A stretch of DNA of 64,000 bases from an uncultured Pelagibacteraceae bacterium (GCA_902588925.1 CACIRB010000004.1:1-64000), one strand, 5' to 3'. Counted from the stretch's first letter, positions 37,136 through 48,014 are shown. Numbers and translations: made by a program. Notes: generated by a model from the sequence alone, not told the origin.

Positions 37136-39922
37136 TTAGTGAAGCATTCCCCAATTATCACCAACATTTACATCAACTGTTAAAGGGGTAGAAAAGGAAT
37201 GATAATCACTTTGAGTAACACTGGTCATCTCATTCTGTATTAACTTGACCATTGCCTTTTCCTCTTTTTTTGGGACTTCAAAAATAAGCTCGTCGTGTAT
37301 TTGAAGAAGTATTTTTGATTTCAAATTTTTTTCTTCATTTAATTTTTTGTGTAATCTGATCATTGCTAACCTCATAACTTCAGATGCTGACCCTTGAATT
37401 GGAGCATTAATTGCTGCTCTCTCTTGAAAATTTCTAACATTAAAATTTTTATCATTAATTCCATTAAAATGAGATCTTCTTCCAAATATATTATTTACAT
37501 AGCCACTTTTCCGGCAAAACTTAATTGTGCTATCCATATAAACTTTAATTTCAGGAAATTTAGCAAAATAAGATTCAAGAAATTCCTCAGCTTCATAATT
37601 AGAAACATTTATTTGTTTGGCTAAACCATACTGAGAAATACCATAAATTATTCCAAAGTTTATTGCTTTGGCTTTCCTTCTATGGTCTTGATTTACTTTT
37701 TTAATATCAATATTAAATATTTGGCTCGCTGTTAATGAGTGAATATCCTCATTATTTTTGAAAGCTTTTTTAAGTTCTTTAACATCTGCAAGATCTGCTA
37801 AAATTCTCATCTCAATTTGATTGTAATCTGCAGATACCAATAAATGATCTTTTTTAGCCTTAAACGCTTTTCTTATATCTTTTCCATCTTCTGATTTAAT
37901 TGGAATATTTTGTAAATTTGGATCACTTGAAGCTAATCTGCCTGTGGTTGTTGCTGCCAATAAAAAAGATGTGTGAACTCTTTTTGTATGAGGGTTAATA
38001 TGTTCTGGCAAAGCATCTGAGTAAGTATTTTTTAATTTAGAAACCTGTCTCCAATCTAATACTAATTTTGGAAATTCATGACCTTTGAAGGCTAGATCTT
38101 CTAAAACACTTGCACTTGTTGCAAAACTTCCCTTTTTTGTTTTTTTTGTTCCTGCAATCTTAAGATCATTGTATATAATTTCTCCCAATTGTTTTGGTGA
38201 AGCAATGTTAAATTCTTTTTTGGAAATTTTAAAAACTTCTTTTTCAATTTTTTTGATTTTCTTATCAAATTTAGAAGAAAGAGAATTTAAAAATTTACTA
38301 TCTACTTCAACACCTTCGATTTCCATAAATGCAAGTATTTTAATCAGTGGTTTTTCAAAAATTTCATAGATATTAAATAATTTTTCAGATTTTAAGCTTT
38401 TGATAAACTTTTTATATAGCCTGAAAGTAATGTCTGCATCTTCTGCTGCATAATTTTTTGCTGCTTCTAACTCTACTTCGCTAAAATTTATTTCTTTTTT
38501 ACCAGTTCCAACAATTTCTTTGAATGAAATTGTCTTATGTCCTAGATGAATATCTGAAAGAGTATCCATATTATGTCTGTTCTTTCCAGCATCTAAAACA
38601 TAAGACATAAGCATAGTATCTTCCATCGATGAAAGTAAAATGCCAAGTTTATAAAAAACTATAAAATCAAATTTAATATTTTGACCAATTTTTTTAACGC
38701 TTGGATCCTCTAATAAATTTTTTAATTTATCGATAACACTTTTTTTATTTAAACAATTAGAAGATTTATGACCAACTGGTATATAACAAGCTTTTCCAAT
38801 TTTAGAACAAAGTGAAATTCCAACTAAATCAGCTTGATGAGGGTCTAACGAGTTTGTTTCTGTATCAACTGCAACTTCACCTACTTCTTCAGCTTCTTCT
38901 ATCCATTTATCAATTTCATTAATATCTGTAATTAGATGATAATCTTTATTATTAATTGGTTTTTGTTTTTCACTAGATTTGAAATTGTTTTCTGATCCAG
39001 GTAACTTTGGTTCTCCATAAGCTGAAATTGCAGAACTTAACAGTCTGTTAAATTCCATTTCTCTTAAAAATTTATACAATTTATCTTTATCAACCTCTTT
39101 GAGTTTAAATTCTGTTAAGTTTTTATTTACTGGAGACTTACGATCTAGAGTTACAAGTTTTTTACTAATTAAAGCTTTATCTTTATTCTCTATTAAAGTT
39201 TCTCTTCTTTTGTTTTGCTTAATCTCATGGGCAGAATCTAATAATTTTTCTAAAGTACCATATTTATTAATAAGTTCTGCAGCTGTTTTTACTCCTATTC
39301 CTGGAACACCTGGTACGTTGTCACTACTATCGCCAGCTAAAGATTGAACATCTATAACTTTTGAAGCATCAACACCAAACTTTTTAATTACGTCCTCATC
39401 ATTGATAAATTTATTTTTCATAGGGTCAAATATTCGAACACCTTTTTTATAAAGTTGCATTAAATCTTTATCTGATGAAACGATTGTAACTTTGGCCCCT
39501 TTTTTAAGAATTTGATCAACGTATGTAGCTATGAGATCATCAGCTTCATAGTTTGGTAAATCCACAGAAGGTAAGTTGAATGCTGAAACTGATTTTCTAA
39601 TATACTCAAACTGTGGCGCTAGATCATCAGGGGCTTCTGATCGATTAGCTTTATAATCATTATAAATTTCATTTCTAAAAGTCTTTCTGGCTGAGTCAAA
39701 AATTACTGCAAAATGAGTTGGCTTTTGTAGATTTTGATTAGATTTTGAGTCTTCTAATAATTTAAACAACATGCTGCAAAATCCACTTACAGCACCTGTG
39801 GGTAGTCCATCACTTTTTCTAGTTAATGGTGGTAAAGCATAATAAGCTCTAAAAATATAACCAGAGCCATCTATTAAATAAAAATGATCTGTTTTTTGTA
39901 TTTTATTCATGAGGATTAACAA
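37136..39922 (-). CDS. polA: DNA polymerase I
   Basis: 5'-3' exo (LIDGSGYIFRAYYA), 3'-5' exo (VAVDTETNSLDP), pol A (SADYNQIEMRILA, QIHDELIFEVP); likely ATG a few codons inside the ORF. Confidence 0.97.
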   Translation of the reverse strand: MLILMNKIQKTDHFYLIDGSGYIFRAYYALPPLTRKSDGLPTGAVSGFCSMLFKLLEDSKSNQNLQKPTHFAVIFDSARKTFRNEIYNDYKANRSEAPDDLAPQFEYIRKSVSAFNLPSVDLPNYEADDLIATYVDQILKKGAKVTIVSSDKDLMQLYKKGVRIFDPMKNKFINDEDVIKKFGVDASKVIDVQSLAGDSSDNVPGVPGIGVKTAAELINKYGTLEKLLDSAHEIKQNKRRETLIENKDKALISKKLVTLDRKSPVNKNLTEFKLKEVDKDKLYKFLREMEFNRLLSSAISAYGEPKLPGSENNFKSSEKQKPINNKDYHLITDINEIDKWIEEAEEVGEVAVDTETNSLDPHQADLVGISLCSKIGKACYIPVGHKSSNCLNKKSVIDKLKNLLEDPSVKKIGQNIKFDFIVFYKLGILLSSMEDTMLMSYVLDAGKNRHNMDTLSDIHLGHKTISFKEIVGTGKKEINFSEVELEAAKNYAAEDADITFRLYKKFIKSLKSEKLFNIYEIFEKPLIKILAFMEIEGVEVDSKFLNSLSSKFDKKIKKIEKEVFKISKKEFNIASPKQLGEIIYNDLKIAGTKKTKKGSFATSASVLEDLAFKGHEFPKLVLDWRQVSKLKNTYSDALPEHINPHTKRVHTSFLLAATTTGRLASSDPNLQNIPIKSEDGKDIRKAFKAKKDHLLVSADYNQIEMRILADLADVKELKKAFKNNEDIHSLTASQIFNIDIKKVNQDHRRKAKAINFGIIYGISQYGLAKQINVSNYEAEEFLESYFAKFPEIKVYMDSTIKFCRKSGYVNNIFGRRSHFNGINDKNFNVRNFQERAAINAPIQGSASEVMRLAMIRLHKKLNEEKNLKSKILLQIHDELIFEVPKKEEKAMVKLIQNEMTSVTQSDYHSFSTPLTVDVNVGDNWGMLH

Positions 39923-40021
39923 ATATTACATTGCTAACAATTTCTGTATATAAAAAAATAAAATTAAATCTTTAAGCTAATATAGCTAGATTATTTTTTA
40001 TATTTTGAGTATTATTTTGTT

Positions 40022-40573
40022 ATGGAACTTACAAAAAACTTAACACAAACAAAAATCATAAAATCTTTATTAGCTGTGATTCTGGGTTCAATTGCCTTAA
40101 CTATCTCTGCAAAAATAAAAATTCCATTTTATCCAGTTCCAATGACGATGCAGACATTTGTTGTGTTATTCTTAGGTGTAAGCTTAGGTTATAAAATTGG
40201 TTTAGCTTCTGTAGGTTTGTATTTGTTAGAGGGCATTGCAGGATTACCTGTATTTTCAAACTCTCCTGAAAAAGGAATTGGTATAGTTTATTTTACAGGC
40301 CCAACTATGGGTTATTTAATTGGTTTTTTGACTGCCTGTTATTTAGCTTCAAAAATTAATGCAAAAGATAGTTTAATAAATATTTTAATTAAATTAGTTA
40401 TTGCAACCTCTACAATCTATATCTTGGGCTTAATATGGCTAGGAACACTAATTGGTTGGGATAAACCAATATTTACATTAGGTGCAAAACCATTTTTATT
40501 AGCAGAATTATTTAAAATTATTATTTTAGCTTTAATTACTAAACAAATAATTAAAATTAGAAATATTATCTAG
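40022..40573 (+). CDS. bioY: Biotin transporter S component BioY
   Basis: KIPFYPVPMTMQTFVVLFLGVSLGYKIGLASVGLYLLEGIAGLPVF. Confidence 0.93.
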   Translation: MELTKNLTQTKIIKSLLAVILGSIALTISAKIKIPFYPVPMTMQTFVVLFLGVSLGYKIGLASVGLYLLEGIAGLPVFSNSPEKGIGIVYFTGPTMGYLIGFLTACYLASKINAKDSLINILIKLVIATSTIYILGLIWLGTLIGWDKPIFTLGAKPFLLAELFKIIILALITKQIIKIRNII

Positions 40574-41129
40574 GAGATCTTTTAGAAAGAATTCTTTGAA
40601 GAGTTCTTCTGTGCATCTTCAATCTTCGAGCTGTTTCAGAAACATTCCTATTACATAATTCAAACACTCTATGAATATGTTCCCATTTAACTCTATCAGC
40701 TGACATTGGATTTTCTGGTGGTGCAGCCTTTGTAGCTGGGTCTGCCAGTAATGCCTTTTCTACATCTTCTGCATCTGCCGGTTTTGCTAAGTAGTCAATT
40801 GCGCCTTCTTTAATAGCTGCAACAGCAGTAGGAATATTTCCGTACCCAGTTAACATTATAATTCGACTATCGTTATTAGAAGATTGAATTTCCTTAACAA
40901 CCTCAAGACCATTACCGTCTCCAAGTCTTAAGTCTACAACTGCGAAACCTGGTTTTTTACTCTTAACGGATTCAACTCCCTTTTGTACACTCTCAGCTTG
41001 AAAAACTTCAAATCCTTTTTTTTCCATAGCTCTTGCTAATCTTTCTCTAAAAGGATTGTCATCATCTACTATTAAAAGCGACTTATTTTCGAAATCGCTT
41101 AAATTTTGTAATTTAGCTTCGTTTTTCAT
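40566..41129 (-). CDS. regA: ActR/PrrA/RegA family response regulator
   Basis: SLLIVDDDNPFRERLARAMEKKGFEV; Fis-like HTH ETARRLKMHRRTLQRILSKRSPR. Confidence 0.92.
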   Translation of the reverse strand: MKNEAKLQNLSDFENKSLLIVDDDNPFRERLARAMEKKGFEVFQAESVQKGVESVKSKKPGFAVVDLRLGDGNGLEVVKEIQSSNNDSRIIMLTGYGNIPTAVAAIKEGAIDYLAKPADAEDVEKALLADPATKAAPPENPMSADRVKWEHIHRVFELCNRNVSETARRLKMHRRTLQRILSKRSPR

Positions 41130-41241
41130 GTACTTTATATGGGGTCAAAATCTAATATTACAATATATGAAAATTGCGCAAATCAGCCTTGAATTATTTG
41201 CTTTACATTGCCTGTGTTTACATTATATGGCTCAAATTATT

Positions 41242-41268
41242 AAAGTTTTATTAAAAACTTTTTTTTAT
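41242..41268 (+). terminator. Terminator-like hairpin plus T run in the presumptive leader of the ornithine decarboxylase gene
   Basis: AAAGTTTT-ATT-AAAAACTTTTTTTT. Confidence 0.35.
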
Positions 41269-41293
41269 TAAATTTTTTTTGGAGGCATATGAA

Positions 41294-42478
41294 ATGCAAA
41301 AATTTAAGTCAGTTGAAGAACTTATAAATCAACTGAAACCTGAAAAGCCTGTTTATTGTATTAGGAAGAAATCCATAGAGTCTTCGGTTAAATTTTTTTT
41401 AGATAAATTCCCTGGAAAAATATTATATGCAGTTAAAACAAACCCACATCCCGAAGTTATTCAAACAATTTTAAACACAGGTGTAGACCAATTTGATGTT
41501 GCCTCAATTGAGGAAATTAAGGCTATAAGAAAACTTACTCAAAACGCAAAATGTTCTTATATGCATACTGTAAAAAGTAGAGAAAGTATCAAAGAGGCAT
41601 ATTTTAATTATGGTGTAAAAACTTTCTCATTAGATACTAAAGAAGAGTTAATCAAAATTATTGAAGGTACAAATAATGCAAAAGATTTAGAATTATTTGT
41701 AAGAGTTGCTGTTTCAAATGAGCATGCTGAAATTGATTTATCTAAAAAGTTTGGAGCACTAACATCTGAAGCCGTAGGATTACTAAGATTGGTAAAACAA
41801 TATGCAAAAAAAATTGGATTAAGTTTCCATGTTGGATCACAGTGTATGCACCCAATTTCGTACGCCAAAGGTATAAATGAGATTGGGAACATAATTAAAA
41901 AAACAAAAATAATACCTGATACAATAAATGTTGGTGGTGGATTTCCAACAATTTATCCAGATTTAATTCCTCAATCATTAGATGAATACTTCAATGAAAT
42001 TAAAAAAAGTTTATCTAATTTAAAATTAGAGAAGTTGCCAGAGATAATTTGTGAACCAGGAAGAGCATTAGTTGCAGAAAGTGGTTCAACAATTGTTAAA
42101 GTTAATTTAAGAAAAAAACAAAAACTTTATATAAACGATGGAACATATGGAACCCTATTTGATGCAGGGACACCTAACATAGTTTATCCATCTAAAATGA
42201 TTAAAGAAAATTCAAATAAAATAATTTCAAAAAAATTGACTGCTTTTGATTTCTTTGGTCCTACTTGCGATAGCATGGATTATATGAAAGGACCTTTTTT
42301 ATTACCAAATAATATTAAGGAAAATGATTACATAGAGCTTGGTCAACTTGGAGCATATGGATTAACTTTTAGAACACAATTCAATGGTTACTATTCAGAT
42401 GAAATTTATGAAGTTGAAGATAAACCAATAATGTCATTGTATGAAAAAGACGTTAACAGCGCTCATATGGTTGCTTAA
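41294..42478 (+). CDS. Ornithine decarboxylase-type (fold III) PLP decarboxylase
   Basis: YAVKTNPHPEVIQTI PLP-lysine motif, CEPGRALVAESG, FFGPTCDSMDY; ATG at 41294 placed downstream of SD GGAGG (ORF track starts 41279). Confidence 0.9.
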   Translation: MQKFKSVEELINQLKPEKPVYCIRKKSIESSVKFFLDKFPGKILYAVKTNPHPEVIQTILNTGVDQFDVASIEEIKAIRKLTQNAKCSYMHTVKSRESIKEAYFNYGVKTFSLDTKEELIKIIEGTNNAKDLELFVRVAVSNEHAEIDLSKKFGALTSEAVGLLRLVKQYAKKIGLSFHVGSQCMHPISYAKGINEIGNIIKKTKIIPDTINVGGGFPTIYPDLIPQSLDEYFNEIKKSLSNLKLEKLPEIICEPGRALVAESGSTIVKVNLRKKQKLYINDGTYGTLFDAGTPNIVYPSKMIKENSNKIISKKLTAFDFFGPTCDSMDYMKGPFLLPNNIKENDYIELGQLGAYGLTFRTQFNGYYSDEIYEVEDKPIMSLYEKDVNSAHMVA

Positions 42479-43521
42479 TGTCAGACCAAAAAAATCCAGG
42501 ACATAATAGTAAAAGAGATTTTTTAAAAAATCCTGTCGAACATATAGATATTACTTCGTTTGACTCTAGAACAATTATTTCTTCAATGGAGAAAATGTCA
42601 TTTGTATCTAGAGAAACTGCAAATGCAGCAAACATTTACAACGAAATGCTTAAAGATAAGGAGTGTACAATTTTTCTTACTTTAGCAGGATCAACATCTG
42701 CAGCAGGATGTATGAATATTTATAAAGATCTTGTTAAATACAATATGGTTGATGCAATTGTAGCAACAGGGGCATCAATTGTAGATATGGATTTTTTTGA
42801 AGCTCTTGGATTTAAACATTATCAGGGATCTCAATTTCAAGATGATACTGAATTAAGAGACAACTACATTGATAGAATTTACGACACATATATCGACGAA
42901 GAAGAGCTCCAAATGTGTGATAAAATTATTTGCGAAATAGCAGATACTTTAGAACCAAGAAGTTATACATCAAGAGAATTTATTTTTGAAATGGGGAAAT
43001 ATTTAAAGAAAAATTCAAAAAAGAAAGACTCTTTAATTGAAACAGCCTACGATAATAATGTTCCAATTTTTTGTCCAGCTTTCACAGACTCAAGCGCAGG
43101 TTTTGGTCTTGTAATGCATCAAGAAAAAAATCCTAAAAAACATATGACTATAGACTCAGTTAGAGAATTTAGAGAACTAACGGAAATTAAAATCAAATCA
43201 AAAGGTTCTGGTTTATTTATGATTGGTGGAGGAGTTCCTAAAAATTTTATTCAAGACACTGTAATTTGTGCTGAGCTTCTTGGTAAAAATGTAGATATGC
43301 ATAAGTATGCTGTACAAATTACAGTTGCTGATAGTAGAGATGGTGCATGTAGTAGTTCTACTTTAAAAGAAGCAAGTTCTTGGGGTAAAGTGGATATCAC
43401 TAAAGAACAAATGGTATTTGCTGAAGCGACAAGTGTATTACCATTAATAGCTAGCGATGCTTACCATAAAGGTGAGTGGAAAAATAGAGAACGAAAAAAC
43501 TTCTCAAAAATATTTATATAA
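42478..43521 (+). CDS. Deoxyhypusine synthase-like protein (possible homospermidine/polyamine synthase)
   Basis: LTLAGSTSAAGC, IVATGASIVDMDF, SSWGKVDI with conserved Lys; between ODC and agmatinase genes. Confidence 0.85.
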   Translation: MSDQKNPGHNSKRDFLKNPVEHIDITSFDSRTIISSMEKMSFVSRETANAANIYNEMLKDKECTIFLTLAGSTSAAGCMNIYKDLVKYNMVDAIVATGASIVDMDFFEALGFKHYQGSQFQDDTELRDNYIDRIYDTYIDEEELQMCDKIICEIADTLEPRSYTSREFIFEMGKYLKKNSKKKDSLIETAYDNNVPIFCPAFTDSSAGFGLVMHQEKNPKKHMTIDSVREFRELTEIKIKSKGSGLFMIGGGVPKNFIQDTVICAELLGKNVDMHKYAVQITVADSRDGACSSSTLKEASSWGKVDITKEQMVFAEATSVLPLIASDAYHKGEWKNRERKNFSKIFI

Positions 43522-43523
43522 AA

Positions 43524-44405
43524 TTGAAATATTTATCAAACAAACATGGTTTCTTGGGAATTGATAATACATTCAACTTCAAAGAAAAAGTTGTAGTCGT
43601 TCCATTTGGACTTGAAAAAACAGTTAGTTATGGGAGTGGAACAAAAAATGGACCAAAAGAAATTATCAAAGCTTCTCACCAAGTTGAACTTTATGATGAG
43701 GAACTAAATTGTGAACCTTACAAAAAAATAGGTATCAAGACATTAAAACCATTTAAAATAGATAAAAATATTAAAGTAGCATTAAATAAAATTTCTAAAA
43801 TCAATAGTGAAATTTTAGATAAAAAACTATTTCCAATGACTTTTGGTGGTGAGCACTCAATCACACCAGGATGCATTGTTCCTTTTACAAAAAAATTTAA
43901 GAATATTTGTCTTTTACATTTTGATGCTCACGCGGATTTACGTCAAAGTTATAATGGTGAAAAATTTTCACATGCATCAGCGATAAGAAGATGTTTGGAT
44001 TATAAAAATGTATCTTTAATTTCTTTTGGAATAAGAAATATATCAGAAAGTGAAATTCCATTTTTGAAAAAAAATTCAAATAGAATAAATATCTTCTGGG
44101 CAAAAGATAAAAAAAAATGGAATTTAAATAAATTTAAAAAATTAATAAAAAATAAGACTGTTTACTTAACGTTTGATGTGGACGGATTAGATTCAAGTAT
44201 TATGCCAGCTACTGGAACGCCTGAACCAGGTGGATTATTGTGGGATGAAACATTAGAGATAATTAGAATTGCTGCAAAAAATTCAAATATAGTTGGAGCT
44301 GACATTAATGAACTTTCTCCAATTAAAGGATTTAATTCCTATAATTTTCTTGTTGCTAAATTAGCTTATAAAATTTTATCTTATAAATTTTGTATTAAGC
44401 TTTAA
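43524..44405 (+). CDS. speB: Agmatinase/ureohydrolase family protein
   Basis: FGGEHSIT, LLHFDAHADLR, TFDVDGLDSSIMPATGTPEPGG. Confidence 0.9.
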   Translation: MKYLSNKHGFLGIDNTFNFKEKVVVVPFGLEKTVSYGSGTKNGPKEIIKASHQVELYDEELNCEPYKKIGIKTLKPFKIDKNIKVALNKISKINSEILDKKLFPMTFGGEHSITPGCIVPFTKKFKNICLLHFDAHADLRQSYNGEKFSHASAIRRCLDYKNVSLISFGIRNISESEIPFLKKNSNRINIFWAKDKKKWNLNKFKKLIKNKTVYLTFDVDGLDSSIMPATGTPEPGGLLWDETLEIIRIAAKNSNIVGADINELSPIKGFNSYNFLVAKLAYKILSYKFCIKL

Positions 44406-44949
44406 TTGGTTTAAATATTTTTAATAACATTCTAAATGGTATTAACATTATTAATGCTACTAGTATTTTAACTCCTAAATCACCTAAAGATAAAGTTACC
44501 CAAGGAACTCCTGTTCCATAAAATGATATTGAGAAAAATAAAAAAGTATCAACAGTTGAACCAATTAATGATGACATTAGCGGAGCAACAAACCACTGTT
44601 TTTTTCTTAGACGATCAAATATTTGAATATCAAGCAATTGGGCTGTAAGGAAAGCGATTCCTGATCCAATTGCAATTCTTATAGATATTAAGTCTTCGAA
44701 GTTTGTTGAAAAAAATAGAGTAAAAATAATCCCTATAAAAAAACCAAAATAAACTATTTTTCTTGCGATTATTTTTCCATAAGATCTATTTGCTAAATCG
44801 GTTATCAAAAAAGCTACAGGATAACTAAAAGCTCCATAAGTAAGAATTTCATTTAATCCATAATAATTTATTGGGAATTGAACAAGATAGTTTGAGGATA
44901 AAACAACAATACCCATCATTAAAGATAGGCTTATAAAAAATTTATTCAT
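44395..44949 (-). CDS. Queuosine precursor transporter (VUT/YhhQ family)
   Basis: Hydrophobic; YPVAFLITDLANRSYGK signature. Confidence 0.87.
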   Translation of the reverse strand: MNKFFISLSLMMGIVVLSSNYLVQFPINYYGLNEILTYGAFSYPVAFLITDLANRSYGKIIARKIVYFGFFIGIIFTLFFSTNFEDLISIRIAIGSGIAFLTAQLLDIQIFDRLRKKQWFVAPLMSSLIGSTVDTFLFFSISFYGTGVPWVTLSLGDLGVKILVALIMLIPFRMLLKIFKPIKA

Positions 44950-45260
44950 TAAGCAGATTTAGCTACTGGCTTTTTTTTATATGGTGATTTTAATAAAATA
45001 ACTTTTTTAAGTTTTTTTAGTCTTGGAGATATATTTTTATTTTTTACAGTTTTTAAGAACTCGTCAAAACTTCCTTTTTTATCAACTGATCTTACTCCTG
45101 AATTGCTAACTGTTAGTTTCAAACTTCTTCCAGCAAGCTCACTAGTAAATTTTACTTTTTTTAAATTAGGTAAAAATCTTCTTTTAGTCTTATTGTTAGC
45201 ATGACTAACATTATGACCTTTCATAGGAATTTTACCAGTTAATTCGCATTTTTTTGACAT
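44949..45260 (-). CDS. rpmB: 50S ribosomal protein L28
   Basis: [33 protein letters not shown]; start corrected from ORF track 45335 to internal ATG. Confidence 0.95.
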   Translation of the reverse strand: MSKKCELTGKIPMKGHNVSHANNKTKRRFLPNLKKVKFTSELAGRSLKLTVSNSGVRSVDKKGSFDEFLKTVKNKNISPRLKKLKKVILLKSPYKKKPVAKSA

Positions 45261-45312
45261 AATTTCATTGCCTATATAAGGGGAGATATTAAAGGCGTCA
45301 AGTTTATTAAAA

Positions 45313-46365
45313 TTAAGAAAGAGTTTTATTTCCAACGATTTCTGAAATATTTTTCACTCCATCACTTAGAAGTAATTCTTTAAGGTCTTTTTTAATGTTT
45401 GCAGCAATGTTGGGTCCTTGAAATACCATCCCGGTATATAACTGAACATAATCTGCTCCTGACAAAAATTTATCATGTGCAGACTTTCCTGAGTCAATAC
45501 CTCCTACCCCAATTATTTTAATTCTACCATTTAACAATTTAAAGAATTGATTAATAAGTAAATTTGATTTTTGCTCAATTGGTTTTCCTGACAAGCCTCC
45601 TTTTTGGTGTCGTTGGATATTTTTTAAATCATCTCTAGTGCTTTCTGATGTGTTAGAAATAATTATTGCAGATATTTCATTTTCTAAAAGGATCTCGGAT
45701 ATTAATTCAATTTGCTTTAGATCAATATCTGGAGAAATTTTAACTACAATTGGAATATTAGTTTTCAGTTCATTTTTCTTATCTTTAATTGATTTTAATA
45801 ATTCTTTTAATTTATTTTCATCATGAAAATTTCTTAAATTTTCAGTATTTGGAGAAGAAATATTAATTGTAATATAATCAGCAACTTCATAAAATTTTTC
45901 TAGTCCAATTAAATAATCATTCAATCGATTATCAGAATCTTTATTGGGTCCAACATTTACTCCTAGTATTCCAATTTTTTTATTTGATTTTATTCTTTTT
46001 AAAATAGTTTCAGATCCTTGATTATTGAAGCCCAATCTATTAATTAATGCTTGATCTTCTACTAACCTAAATACTCTCGGCTTTTCATTACCATATTGTT
46101 TCAAAGGAGTAACAGTTCCAACTTCAACAAAACCAAATCCCAATTTAAACAAAGGATTATAAACTTCTGCATTTTTGTCAAAACCAGCTGCTATTCCTAT
46201 TGGATTGCTTAATTCTTTCCCAAATATTTGGGTTTTAAAAATCGGATCATTTTTATTTTCATCAAATACGTTTGATACTAAATTAAATTTTAAAGATTGA
46301 ATTGCTAAAGTATGGGCTTTTTCTGGATCTAATTTGAAAATTAAAGATCTTAAATTTGAATACAT
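45313..46365 (-). CDS. pyrD: Dihydroorotate dehydrogenase (quinone, class 2)
   Basis: [46 protein letters not shown]. Confidence 0.96.
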   Translation of the reverse strand: MYSNLRSLIFKLDPEKAHTLAIQSLKFNLVSNVFDENKNDPIFKTQIFGKELSNPIGIAAGFDKNAEVYNPLFKLGFGFVEVGTVTPLKQYGNEKPRVFRLVEDQALINRLGFNNQGSETILKRIKSNKKIGILGVNVGPNKDSDNRLNDYLIGLEKFYEVADYITINISSPNTENLRNFHDENKLKELLKSIKDKKNELKTNIPIVVKISPDIDLKQIELISEILLENEISAIIISNTSESTRDDLKNIQRHQKGGLSGKPIEQKSNLLINQFFKLLNGRIKIIGVGGIDSGKSAHDKFLSGADYVQLYTGMVFQGPNIAANIKKDLKELLLSDGVKNISEIVGNKTLS

Positions 46366-47927
46366 TATTTGAGTTTACTCATTATAAGGTCTTTTGTTTC
46401 ATTAACACCAAAAAAACTTATAAAAAATCCCATTCTTGGTCCATTTTCATCGCCAAAAACTACTTCGTAAATAAGTTTAAACCAATCCCTTAAATTTTCA
46501 GCATAACCATTTTCTTTTCCAGTTGAATAAATCAAAGTTTGAATTTCCTCTGGTGGCATTTGATCATTACATTTTTCTAAAGTTTTAATTAAAGCTTCAA
46601 GAGCTTTTTTTTCACTTTCAGAAGGAGTTTTGTATTTTTTTTGAGACTTAATTACATCATTAAAATATTTAATTGCGTAGCTTACTAATCCATTAAAAAT
46701 AGGAAAATTAGTTTCTTGGATATTAGATTTATATTTCTTTACAAATTTCCATAACAAATCTTTACTATCTGCATTACTTGTTTCTACTAAATTCAATAAC
46801 ATTGAAAAACTCATAATCATATCTTCTTTTGGAACACTTCCATTGTGTACATGCCAAACTGGATTCATTACTAATTGTTGCTCAGTCTGCTTTTTAGATT
46901 TTTCAATGTTGTCTAAATATTCATCTACTGCTTTTGGAACTATTTCTTTATAAAGTTTTTTCGCTCTTTTTGGATTTTGATACATATATAAAGATAAACT
47001 TTCTGGCGAAGCATACTTCAACCATTGATCAATGGTTATTCCATTGCCTTTAGATTTTGAAATTTTCTCACCCTTTTCATCTAGAAAAAGCTCATATGCA
47101 AATCCTGATGGACTCTTTTTACCCAATAAATTAATAATTTTTGTAGATAAAATTGCACTTTCAATCAAATCCTTGCCATACATTTCAAAATCAATATCTA
47201 AAGCAAACCATCTCATTGCCCAATCTACTTTCCACTGTAATTTACAATTACCGTCTAAAATACTACTCTCTAATTTTTTACCTTGATTATCGAATATTAT
47301 TTTTGAATTAGATTGATTAATTTCTATAACAGGTATCTCCAAAACATGACCAGTGTCAGGGCATACAGGTAAAAAAGGACTGTATGTTTTTTGTCTTTCT
47401 TTTCCAAGTGTGGGTAAAATTATATTCATTATTCCTTCATAATTTTCTAAAATGATTTTCAAAGTAGAATTAAAAAATCCTGACTTGTACAAAGATGTGG
47501 AACTTTTAAAATTATATTTAAAATTAAAACTGTTTAAAAAATCCTTCAACATTTCATTATTATGTTCTCCAAAACTATTAAATTTTTGAAAAGGATCAGG
47601 TACTTGTGTTAAAGGTTTGTGTAGATTTTGTTGCAACAATTCTTGATTAGGAACATTATCTGGGACTTTTCTCAAGCCATCCATGTCATCTGAAAAAGTA
47701 ATAATTTCTGTTGGTAAATCTGTGAGTTGATTAAGTGCGTTAACCATCATTGAAGTTCGCGCAACCTCTCCAAAAGTTCCTATATGAGGCAATCCACTTG
47801 GACCATATCCAGTTTGGAGAGTAATCTTACCTTTTTTTTCTATAAAAGCTTTTCTTTCTCGAAGCATTTTTTTAGCTTCAACAAAAGGCCAAGCACTTGT
47901 CTTTTCTAGGACATCTTTTTTAATCAT
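46365..47927 (-). CDS. lysS: Lysyl-tRNA synthetase, class I
   Basis: GYGPSGLPHIGTFGEV (HIGH-like), KISKSKGNGITIDQWL (KMSKS-like). Confidence 0.94.
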   Translation of the reverse strand: MIKKDVLEKTSAWPFVEAKKMLRERKAFIEKKGKITLQTGYGPSGLPHIGTFGEVARTSMMVNALNQLTDLPTEIITFSDDMDGLRKVPDNVPNQELLQQNLHKPLTQVPDPFQKFNSFGEHNNEMLKDFLNSFNFKYNFKSSTSLYKSGFFNSTLKIILENYEGIMNIILPTLGKERQKTYSPFLPVCPDTGHVLEIPVIEINQSNSKIIFDNQGKKLESSILDGNCKLQWKVDWAMRWFALDIDFEMYGKDLIESAILSTKIINLLGKKSPSGFAYELFLDEKGEKISKSKGNGITIDQWLKYASPESLSLYMYQNPKRAKKLYKEIVPKAVDEYLDNIEKSKKQTEQQLVMNPVWHVHNGSVPKEDMIMSFSMLLNLVETSNADSKDLLWKFVKKYKSNIQETNFPIFNGLVSYAIKYFNDVIKSQKKYKTPSESEKKALEALIKTLEKCNDQMPPEEIQTLIYSTGKENGYAENLRDWFKLIYEVVFGDENGPRMGFFISFFGVNETKDLIMSKLK

Positions 47928-48014
47928 GAATTGCTCTTTTTAACCTTAAACTAGTGATTATATTAATTCTTATAGAGTTGAAATTTATTTACCATAAAAT
48001 ATTGTTCTTTCAAA

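Noticed and set aside
45261-45335. 25-aa N-terminal extension of L28 in the ORF track
   Set aside because: [10 protein letters not shown] at 45260 matches the normal L28 start; the extension overlaps pyrD.
47032-47286. ORF antisense to lysS
   Set aside because: Nested opposite conserved class I LysRS; no independent evidence.
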